Shown one piece after another: positions 56,301 to 63,967 of a DNA stretch of 64,000 bases. The notes under the pieces were generated by a model. That model did no database searches, had not been told where the DNA came from, and saw only the letters and a list, made by a program, of their open reading frames with translations. This DNA comes from Sipunculus nudus. Taxonomy: Eukaryota > Annelida > Sipuncula > Golfingiida > Sipunculidae. Every line of letters starts with the position of its first letter. Within the stretch, counting starts at the first letter, position 1. The stretch spans positions 39,627,473 through 39,691,472 of the forward strand of contig CM049319.1 in NCBI GenBank assembly GCA_026874595.1, written 5' to 3'. Position numbers and translations under genes: made by a program.

Positions 56301-57900
56301 CATACCTTGCTTTACTCGGTACACATGGCTCACATACCTAGGTTTGTTCTACACACATGGCTCACATACCTTGATTTGTTCTGTACATAAGGCTTACATA
56401 CCTTGGTTTGTTCAGTACACATGGCTTACATACCTTGGTTTGTTCTGTACACATGGCTTACATACCTTGGTTTGTTCTGTACACATGGCTTACATACATT
56501 GGTTTGTTCTGTACACATGGCCTACATACCTTGGTTTGTTCTGTACACATGGCTTACATACCTTGGTTTGTCGGTACACGGGCTTACATACCTTGGTTTG
56601 TTATGTATACATGGCTTACATACCTTGCTTTGATCGGTACACATGGCTCACATACCTTGGTTTGTTCTGTCCACATGGCTTACATACCTTGGTTTGTTCT
56701 GTACACATGGCTTACATACCTTGGTTTGTTCTGTACACATGGCGTACATACCTTGGTTTGTTCTGTACACATGGCTTACATACCTTGGTTTGTTCTGTAC
56801 ACATGGCTCACATACCTTGGTTTGTTCGGTACACAGGGCTCACATACCTTGGCTTGTTCGGTACACATGGCTCACATACCTTGGTTTGTTCTGTACACAT
56901 GGCTCACATACCTTGGTTTGTTCGGTACACATGGGTCACATACCTTGGTTTGTTCGGTACACATGGCTCACATACATTGGTTTGTTCGGTACACATGGCT
57001 TACATACCTTGGTTTGTTCTGTATGAAAGGCTTACATACCTTGGTTTGTTCTGTACACATGGCTTACATACCTTGGTTTGTTCTGTACACATGGCTCACA
57101 TACCTTGCTTTAATCGGTACACATGGCACACATACCTTGGTTCGTTCTGTACACATGGCTCACATACCTTGGTTTGTTCTGTACATAAGGCTTACATACC
57201 TTGGTTTGTTCGGTACACATGGCTTACATACCTTGATTTATTCTGTACACATGGCTCACATACCTTGGTTTGTTATGTATACATGGCTCACATACCTTGG
57301 TTTGTTCTGTACACATGGCTTACATACCTTGGTTTGTTCGGTACACATGGCTTACATACCTTGGTTTGTTATGTATACATGGCTCATATAGCTTGGTTTG
57401 TTCTGTACACATGGCTAACATACCTTGGTTTGTTCTGTACACATGGCTTACATACCTTGGTTTGATCGGTACACATGGCTCACATACCTTGGTTTGTTTT
57501 GTACATAAGGCTTACATACCTTGGTTTGTTCTGTACACATGGCTCACATACCTTGGTTTGTTCTGTACACATGGCTCACATACCTTGGTTTGTTCGGTAC
57601 ACATGGCTGACATACCCTGGTTTGTTCTGTACACACGGCTTACATACCTTGGTTTGTTCTGTACACATGGCTTACATACCTTGGTTTGTTCGGAACACAT
57701 GGCTTACATACCTTGGTTTTTTCTGTACACATGGCTTACATACCTTGGTTTGTTCTGTACACATGGCTTACATACCTTGGTTTGTTCTGTACACATGGCT
57801 TACATAACTTGGTTTGTTCTGTACACATGGCTTACATACCTTGGTTTGTTCTGTACACATGGCTTACATACCTTGGTCTGTTCGGTACACATGGCTTACA
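53330..57900 (+). repeat. B-type HOR block with 766- and 2,142-bp offsets
   Basis: CTTTACTCGG markers at 53401, 54167 and 56309 and paired-deletion units at 53658, 54424 and 56566 give offsets of 766 and 2,142 bp (24 and 67 units, each minus 2). About 54,058-55,650 matches 56,200-57,792 with few differences: CCTAGG against CCTTGG near 54514, CAGGGCTC against CATGGCTC near 55140, and TTTTGTAC against TTCTGTAC near 57498. The segment from about 49,230 also matches from 54,505, but the two copies differ by 66 bp around 49755. Confidence 0.8.
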
Positions 57901-60900
57901 TACCTTGGTTTGTTCTGTACACATGGCTTACGTACCTTGGTTTGTTCTGTACACCTGGCTTACATACCTTGGTTTGTTCTGTACACATGGCTTACATACC
58001 TTGGTTTGTTCTGTACACATGGCTTACATACCTTGGTTTGTTCTGTACACATGGCTTACATACCTTGGTTTGTTCGGTACACATGGCTTACATACCTTGG
58101 TCTGTTCGGTACACATGGCTTACATATCTTGGTTTGTTCTGTACACATGGCTTACATACCTTGGTTTGTTCTTTACACATGGCTTACATACCTTGGTTTG
58201 TTCTGTACACATGGCTAACATACCTTGGTTTGTTCGGTACACATGGCTTACATAACTTGGTTTGTTCTGTACACATGGCTTACATACCTTGCTTTGATCG
58301 GTACACATGGCTCACATACCTTGGTTTGTTCTGTACACATGGCTCACATACCTTGGTTTGTTCTGTACATAAGGCTTCCATACCTTGGTTTGTTCGGTAC
58401 ACATGGCTTACATACCTTGGTTTGTTCTGTACACATGGCTTACATACCTTGGTTTGTTCGGTACACATGGCTTACATACCTTGGTTTGTTCGGTACACAT
58501 GGCTTACATACCTTGGTTTATTCTGTACACATGGCTTACATACCTTGGTTTGTTCTGTACACATGGCTTACATCCCTTGGTTTGTTCTGTACACATGGCT
58601 TACATACCTTGGTTTGTTCGGTACACATGGCTTACATACCTTGGTTTGTTCTGTACACATGGCTTACATACCTTGCTTTGATCGGTACACATGGCTCACA
58701 TACCTTGGTTTGTTCTGTACACATGGCTCACATACCTTGGTTTGTTCTGTACATAAGGCTTACATACCTTGGTTTGTTCTGTACATAAGGCTTACATACC
58801 TTGGTTTGTTCGGTACACATGGCTTACATACCTTGGTTTGTTCTGTATACATGGCTCACATACCTTGGTTTGTTCTGTACACATGGCGTACATACCTTGG
58901 TTTGTTCTGTACACATGGCTTACATACCTTGGTTTGTTCTGTACACATGGCTCACATACCTTGGTTTGTTCGGTACACATGGCTCACATACCTTGGCTTG
59001 TTCGGTACACATGGCTCACATACCTTGGTTTGTTCGGTACACATGGCTCACATACCTTGGTTTGTTCGGTACACATGGCTCACATACCTTGGTTTGTTCG
59101 GTACACATGGCTCACATACCTTGGTTTGTTCGGTACACATGGCTTACATACCTTGGTTTGTTCTGTATGAAAGGCTTACATACCTTGGTTTGTTCTGTAC
59201 ACATGGCTTACATACCTTGGTTTGTTCTGTACACATGGCTCACATACCTTGCTTTGATCGGTACACATGGCTCACATACCTTGGTTCGTTCTGTACACAT
59301 GGCTCACATACCTTGGTTTGTTCTGTACATAAGGCTTACATACCTTGGTTTGTTCGGTACACATGGCTTACATACCTTGATTTATTCTGTACACATGGCT
59401 CACATACCTTGGTTTGTTCTGTCCATAAGGCTTACATACCTTGGTTTGTTCGATACACATGGCTTACATACCTTGGTTTGTTCTGTATTCATGGCTCACA
59501 TACCTTGGTTTGTTCTGTACACATGGTTCACATACCTTGGTTGGTTCTGTACACATGGCTTACATACCTTGCTTTGATCGGTTCACATGGCTCACATACC
59601 TTGGTTTATTCTGTACACATGGCTTACATACCTTGGTTTGTTCTTTACACATGGCTAACATACCTTGGTTTGTTCTGTACACATGGCTTACATACCTTGG
59701 TTTGTTCGGTACACCTGGCCCACATACCTTGGTTTGTTATGTATACATGGCTCACATAGCTTGGTTTGTTCTGTACACATGGCTTACTTACCTTGGTTTG
59801 TTCTGTACACATGGCTTACATACCTTGGTTTGATCGGTACACATGGCTCACATACCTTGGTTTGTTCTGTACACATGGCTCACATACCTTGGTTTGTTCT
59901 GTACACATGGCTCACATACCTTGGTTTGTTCGGTACACATGGCTGACATACCCTGGTTTGTTCTGTACACACGGCTTACATACCTTGGTTTGTTCTGTAC
60001 ACATGGCTTAAATACCTTGGTTTGTTCGGTACACATGGCTTACATACCTTGGTTTGTTATGTACACATGGCTTACATACCTTGGTTTGTTCTGTACACAT
60101 GGCTTACATACCTTGGTTTGTGCTGTACACATGGCTTACATACCTTGGTTTGTTCTGTACACATGGCTTACATACCTTGGTTTGTTCGGTACACATGGCT
60201 TACATACCTTGGTTTGTTCTGTACACATGGCTTACATACCTTGGTTTGTTCTGTACACATGGCTTACATACCTTGGTTTGTTCTGTACACATGGCTAACA
60301 TACCTTGGTTTGTTCGGTACACATGGCTTACATACCTTGATTTGTTCTGTACACATGGCTTACATACCTTGCTTTGATCGGTACACATGGCTCACATACC
60401 TTGGTTTGTTCTGTACACATGGCTCACATACCTTGGTTTGTTCTGTACATAAGGCTTACATACCTTGGTTTGTTCGGTACACATGGCTTACATACCTTGG
60501 TTTGTTCTGTACACATGGCTTACATACCTTGGTTTGTTCGGTACACATGGCTTACATACCTTGGTTTGTTCGGTACACATGGCTTACATACCTTGGTTTA
60601 TTCTGTACACATGGCTTACATACCTTGGTTTGTTCTGTACACATGGCTTACATACCTTGGTTTGTTCTGTACACATGGCTTATATACCTTGGTTTGTTCG
60701 GTACACATGGCTTACATACCTTGGTTTGTTCTGTACACATGGCTTACATACCTTGCTTTGATCGGTACACATGGCTCACATACCTTGGTTTGTTCTGTAC
60801 ACATGGCTTACATACCTTGGTTTGTTCTGTACATAAGGCTTACATACCTTGGTTTGTTCTGTACACATGGCTCACATACCTTGGTTTGTTCTGTACACAT

Positions 60901-61101
60901 GGCTTACATACCTTGGTTTGTTCTGTACACATGGCTTACATACCTTGGTTTGTTTTGTACACATGGCTTACATACCTTGGTTTGTTCGGTACACAGGGCT
61001 CACATACCTTGGTTTGTTCTGTATACATGGCTTACATACCTTGCTTTGATCGGTACACATGGCTCACATACCTTGGTTTGTTCTGTACATATGACTCACA
61101 T
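57900..61101 (+). repeat. Right-terminal array segment
   Basis: The last 3.2 kb of the array has no CTTTACTCGG or paired-deletion markers that I could find, and its units are closer to consensus. About 58,100-58,750 repeats at 60,180-60,830 with an offset of 2,080 bp (65 units). Unit quality does not decay gradually towards the edge: the last complete unit (61057-61088) is a plain consensus unit with the C variant. Confidence 0.8.
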
Positions 61102-61463
61102 TCGTCCATCTTTCCCTAAAGAAATCTAGACGTATTTCATTCCTCTATGTTGTAAGTGACAGTGTTTATGAGTATTTATAAGTCTATTCTTATCACTTTT
61201 TTATATTCTACTCATTTATTTATATGATTATAAAAGATTTTTTACATTCCTCTTGTCGTATTCAGTTCTATACAGCCGGACATTATTAAGTTTTAGCTTG
61301 CCAGCAAATTAGCTTTGATGTTATTTAAATTTTAAGTAACAAAACCAATTATCCTCATTAGAAGTCGTGTATCATTTGTTATTTCACAAAGTTACGTTTC
61401 CTCAACATTGCTTTTTGATAAAATACAACAATATCAGAATCTTAATGCCTGCGACTTTTAAAG
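61102..61463. other. AT-rich flank adjoining the array; nothing recognised
   Basis: Unique-looking AT-rich sequence with short T runs. I see no unit remnant, gene, RNA gene or clear repeat in it. Confidence 0.6.
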
Positions 61464-61489
61464 TTGGTGTCACCTTTTAATGCAGGGAA

Positions 61490-61850
61490 TCTTGTAGAAT
61501 TTTTTTACAATGGGATCTCATCACGAAATGATGTTTGTAGTGCAGCTGACTTCCTCCTACGTATCACCGCATGGGTCTTGTACTTTCCTACCCAAGAACC
61601 CCTGATCAAACTGATTCATGGTTTTATTATATCAAAATTTATTAGCACTCAGTGTTTGACATCTGGTCTTGATGTTTCCCTGTCAATTATTTACCAAACT
61701 CTAGGGATGTAGAATGCAGCACAGAGACTAATGTTGCTAAGAAGCGTGACCACATAATACGGCATTGTTCAAATAATTCAACTGGCTTCCTTTGCACAAA
61801 CATATTGATTTTTAAATCTTCTCACTTCAAAAGCCATACGATAAAGCCAT
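61490..61850 (+). mobile_element. Decayed LINE (non-LTR retrotransposon) reverse-transcriptase C-terminal fragment
   Basis: Translation in successive frames gives, in the correct order, the blocks that end the reverse-transcriptase region of CR1/L2/Jockey-like LINEs. In the first frame: FLLRI (61551), LIHGFIISK (61611-61637), LDVSLSIIY (61668-61694) and, after an in-frame TAG at 61710, NAAQRLM (61713-61733). A shift of frame then gives KKRDHI (61739-61756). A further shift gives FNWLPLHKHIDF (61777-61812), then a TAA, and another shift gives LLTSKAIR (from 61818). The family pattern is a histidine/phenylalanine-rich helix, then S-x-L-D-Y-C-N-S, Q-N-A-A-A-R-L, then L-H-W-L-P-V-x-x-R-I-x-F-K-I and T-Y-K-A. 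At least three frameshifts and two stops show it is dead. The catalytic YADD region and the endonuclease would lie upstream and are absent; that place is taken by unrelated DNA and the array. A weaker continuation, GRGSFALQLSQW (61951-61986), resembles the following G-x-R-x-F-x-x-x-x-P-x-L-W-N block and may extend the remnant to about 62,030. The clade cannot be fixed. Confidence 0.78.
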
Positions 61851-62106
61851 TCTTGTTTTGAAAACCTTTGAGTTTTCTATCTCACATGGCGATTGTTTTG
61901 CTTTGATAACTTAGATGTGTGATTCAAAGCCTTGCCCTATTTGTCAGCAAGGCCGAGGAAGTTTCGCCTTACAGCTTTCACAATGGATTGGTAAAGATGG
62001 ATTGATGCCTCATCGACCGTTTTTAGCTCAGCTGACTGATAGGTCCATAAAAAACCTCCTTCGAAACTTGAAATTACGTCACAGCAACCTATATCCAACG
62101 AGCTAT

Positions 62107-62124
62107 GGGGCTCGTGAGAGCCCC
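62107..62124. other. Hairpin (7-bp stem, GTGA loop) abutting the poly-C tract
   Basis: GGGGCTC (62107-62113), loop GTGA, GAGCCCC (62118-62124). The 3' arm runs directly into the C tract. Confidence 0.75.
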
Positions 62125-62155
62125 CCCCCCCCCCCCCCCTCCCCCCCCCCCCCCC
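62121..62155 (+). repeat. Poly-C tract, C19-T-C15
   Basis: Nineteen C, one T at 62140, then fifteen C. The opposite strand is a near-continuous G run, able in principle to form a G-quadruplex, with an i-motif on the C strand. Its exact length is likely to be unreliable in sequencing. Confidence 0.9.
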
Positions 62156-62500
62156 GAATATTGCAAAATTGATACAAAAGCTCTAGTATCTGAATAACTA
62201 TTGCATTGACCGCCATGATTATTTTCATATATATTGATCATGAAGTGCTTCATCATTTCCTGAAGACTGGTATCTGTATTTTTTCTATTTTTTACGCTTT
62301 TTTCTCTATCATTGAGACCTTCCAATGAAGCAGTCCTGCCGTCAATTGGACACAAACCGTAACCGTTGGACTTAGAAATCTCTTACTGTACAAACCAATC
62401 CGATAGCCACAGAACCTTCTTACGCAATATCCAGCGAAGCCTTGGGCAAGGTTCCTTTGATTCCTTATATATGTTCAATATGTCTGTCTTAGTGTAAACA
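62156..62500. other. Non-coding flank; nothing recognised
   Basis: AT-rich DNA with T-rich runs near 62280-62310. A minus-strand frame here (62089-62355) exists only because it reads through the G run, so I do not regard it as a gene. Confidence 0.55.
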
Positions 62501-62530
62501 GAGGTCATTTTAATGTCTCTTTGGACCAAA

Positions 62531-62553
62531 AAAGGTCACTAGCTGTGACCTTT
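62531..62553. repeat. 9-bp inverted repeat with 5-nt loop
   Basis: AAAGGTCAC (62531-62539), loop TAGCT, GTGACCTTT (62545-62553). The arms are perfect complements and contain an inverted pair of AGGTCA hexamers seven bases apart. Confidence 0.85.
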
Positions 62554-62681
62554 ATTCTGTGAGCTATGAAAAAATTCGATTTGAGTGCCCTATAAGTCAG
62601 GTCTACACAAGTCGTAGCAGATATGCGTAGAAACTTCTAACTTAGCATTTAGGGGTTTGTTAGTAAAATTTTTCTTAAATA

Positions 62682-62694
62682 AGGTCACAGGTCA
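62682..62694 (+). promoter_or_regulatory. DR1 element (AGGTCA-C-AGGTCA)
   Basis: Two exact AGGTCA hexamers separated by one C form a perfect DR1. In animals this arrangement is the classical site for RXR homo- or heterodimers and HNF4. Function here is unproven. Confidence 0.45.
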
Positions 62695-62718
62695 TTGTAA
62701 TCCATTTTTACGACTATG

Positions 62719-62739
62719 GAAGAAAAAAGAAAAAAAAAA
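62719..62739 (+). repeat. A-rich tract
   Basis: A short purine run of mostly A interrupted by G, ending in nine A. It could be a degenerate retroelement tail, but no element body is recognisable upstream. Confidence 0.7.
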
Positions 62740-62919
62740 CATGATTTGGAGCACTCAGGAAGTCATCATTCCAATTGTTCAAGGTCCCTTAACAAACATT
62801 TTTCACCAGACCATAACATCAATTATTAATACATGCATCACCTGTATTAAATTCAGCTGAGCGTCACCGCCAGTGGGCCAGTAGTTATATCTGTTAGATA
62901 GAAGGACCTGCCGTGACCT

Positions 62920-63500
62920 ATAGTATGATGCCAATTTTGTACTCTTGGATATAAACAATTTTAATTAATTTTCTTTTTTTCTGAAATATTGCACCAGTTC
63001 ATTTTGTAGAGTTCCAAAACATCTATTCCATGTCCTTAAATAATGCAGTTATATTGTGTTCTTTGCAACGAACATTAAAAGTATTTGTCTTCTTAACCCG
63101 AATCCAACATTATTAATTGTTATGATCTTTTGTCACGTTTCTATTCTCTCTTGTGTCATTTCTCTACCAAACGATCCAGTTTCTAACCTCAACATTTGTT
63201 ACACACAAACAATACGTTTCTACCGTCATTGGACATTTTTTTTTGTAACCAACACTGACCCAATGGATCCAAAGCTAATATCTGAACATTTCAAAATAAT
63301 TCATTTTCACACAAGAACCATCCTGAAATTTATAATTTATTTATAATTTGTTTCAGAACCTGCAGTGAATTGCTGTAGGAAATAATGATTTTATGTATAA
63401 ATCTCCCTAAATTTGAACAGTGTAAGCCCCACACACTATACATAACTAATATGATAATCAGGCAAAAATATTCAGTAATTATAAAAAATTCACAATATTT
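62920..63500. other. AT-rich non-coding flank; nothing recognised
   Basis: AT-rich DNA with T runs (for example near 63236-63244). A 96-codon open frame at 63056-63346 has no recognisable motif and looks like chance. A pyrimidine-rich stretch ending TTTGTTTCAG (63346-63355) resembles a 3' splice site but has no supporting exon. Confidence 0.5.
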
Positions 63501-63519
63501 GCCATGGCAGCTATAGCTG
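63501..63519. repeat. Adjacent palindromes GCCATGGC and CAGCTATAGCTG
   Basis: An 8-bp perfect palindrome (63501-63508) shares its last base with a 12-bp perfect palindrome (63508-63519). The stretch is richer in G and C than its surroundings. Confidence 0.75.
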
Positions 63520-63888
63520 GCATCTTGAAATATTTATAAATATATGGATTTGTATACAATATAACAAAAATAAAACAAAATTTGTTCTAAAACTGGATGT
63601 AAAATTAAATTGTTGGTGCTGCCATTAGTTTGATTGTTTATTATAAATATTAATATATATGAATATGCATGTGAAAAATTAGTTGTTCTTTCAACCATTA
63701 TTGGGAAAAGCTGTTGACAGGCGTAGCAATGGTTATAGCTCTCAGGCGAATTGAAAATTCAGTTTGTACTTTTATATATCATTTGTCACAAACCAACAGT
63801 CTGATGATGATGTTTGGAGATCAATCACATATATAACCGTTTGAGTGTGAAAATACGTCAGCAAGATACAGTATCAACAGTCAGTAAG
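63520..63888. other. AT-rich non-coding flank; nothing recognised
   Basis: Very AT-rich, with ATATAT-like runs near 63530-63560 and 63640-63665. No gene or RNA signature is visible. Confidence 0.55.

Positions 63889-63926
<38 letters not shown>
63889..63926 (+). repeat. Compound microsatellite (TA)8(TG)11
   Basis: Eight TA (63889-63904) followed by eleven TG (63905-63926). Alternating purine-pyrimidine tracts like this are common in animal genomes and are usually polymorphic in length. Confidence 0.95.
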
Positions 63927-63927
<1 letters not shown>

Positions 63928-63953
63928 TTATTCTGTTTTGATCCGCATATCCG

Positions 63954-63967
63954 CCGCTAGATGGCAG
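63954..63967 (+). promoter_or_regulatory. CTCF-like motif
   Basis: CCGCTAGATGGCAG fits the bilaterian CTCF core pattern CC-R-S-Y-A-G-R-K-G-G-C-R at every position. It lies in a short GC-rich island (about 63941-63990) 28 bp past the microsatellite. One motif in a 3-kb flank may be chance, or part of an interspersed repeat continuing beyond the window. Confidence 0.4.

Larger units (their letters stand above)
1..61101 (+). repeat. 32-bp tandem repeat array (minisatellite/satellite), about 1,910 units
   Basis: One 32-bp unit is repeated head to tail with no inversion. Its two halves are ACATGGCTTACATACC and TTGGTTTGTTCTGTAC. The consensus has 6 A, 7 C, 6 G and 13 T, so the plus strand carries twice as much T as A throughout. 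Common substitution variants are GGCTCAC for GGCTTAC and TTCGGTAC for TTCTGTAC. Complete units run to 61088; a partial, mutated unit (ATATGACTCACAT) ends at 61101. The left end lies outside the window. Counting phase from position 1 and adding the 16 length variants located gives 1,910 complete units. No coding, RNA or transposase sequence interrupts it. Such arrays are known to change by unequal exchange, gene conversion and replication slippage. Whether this one is subtelomeric, pericentromeric or interstitial cannot be told. Confidence 0.98.
62502..62919. promoter_or_regulatory. Cluster of AGGTCA (nuclear-receptor half-site) hexamers
   Basis: Exact AGGTCA or its complement TGACCT occurs at 62502-62507 (+), 62533-62538 (+), 62546-62551 (-), 62682-62687 (+), 62689-62694 (+) and 62914-62919 (-). 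Six exact copies in about 420 bp is far above the roughly 0.2 expected for a random hexamer on two strands. AGGTCA is the half-site of RXR-partner, HNF4, ERR and related nuclear receptors. An alternative is that the stretch is a degenerate interspersed repeat rich in this motif. No promoter or gene start is visible nearby. Confidence 0.4.

Noticed and set aside
1-61101. CRISPR array
   Set aside because: There are no variable spacers. The whole 32 bp is repeated, the array is far too long, no cas genes are present, and the flank looks animal.
1-61101. Telomeric repeat
   Set aside because: A 32-bp mixed-sequence unit with 40% GC is not a known telomere type; there is no TTAGGG-like run and the array ends internally in unique DNA.
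1-61101. Steroid-receptor response elements (TGTTCT in each standard unit)
   Set aside because: Only the half-site is present. The partner AGAACA three bases upstream is missing in the unit (ACCTTG stands there), so a full element is not formed.
17-61129. Hundreds of plus-strand open frames (62 to 829 codons) with a 32-residue period, as protein-coding genes
   Set aside because: They overlap in all three frames, give the same cyclic peptide, and follow automatically from a stop-free unit of 32 bp. There is no start context, splice signal or codon bias to favour any one, and the longest simply lack the stop-bearing variants.
61915-62172. 85-codon frame containing CPICQQG as a small zinc-binding protein
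   Set aside because: Only one C-x-x-C pair is present, the frame ends in translated poly-C (prolines), and part of it reads better as decayed LINE sequence.
62089-62355. 88-codon minus-strand frame
   Set aside because: Its open length depends on the G run opposite the poly-C tract, giving a glycine string; there is no recognisable domain.
62388-62399. TGTACAAACCAA as an inverted, isolated fragment of the 32-bp unit
   Set aside because: Only about nine bases match the unit without a gap and the neighbouring bases do not; chance is sufficient.
62657-62860. 67-codon plus-strand frame
   Set aside because: Low-complexity lysine run from the A-rich tract, no motif, overlaps the DR1 element; chance opening.
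63056-63346. 96-codon plus-strand frame
   Set aside because: No recognisable domain or supporting signal; AT-rich chance frame.
63336-63355. 3' splice site (pyrimidine-rich stretch ending in CAG)
   Set aside because: No open exon with recognisable coding content follows and no donor can be paired with it.
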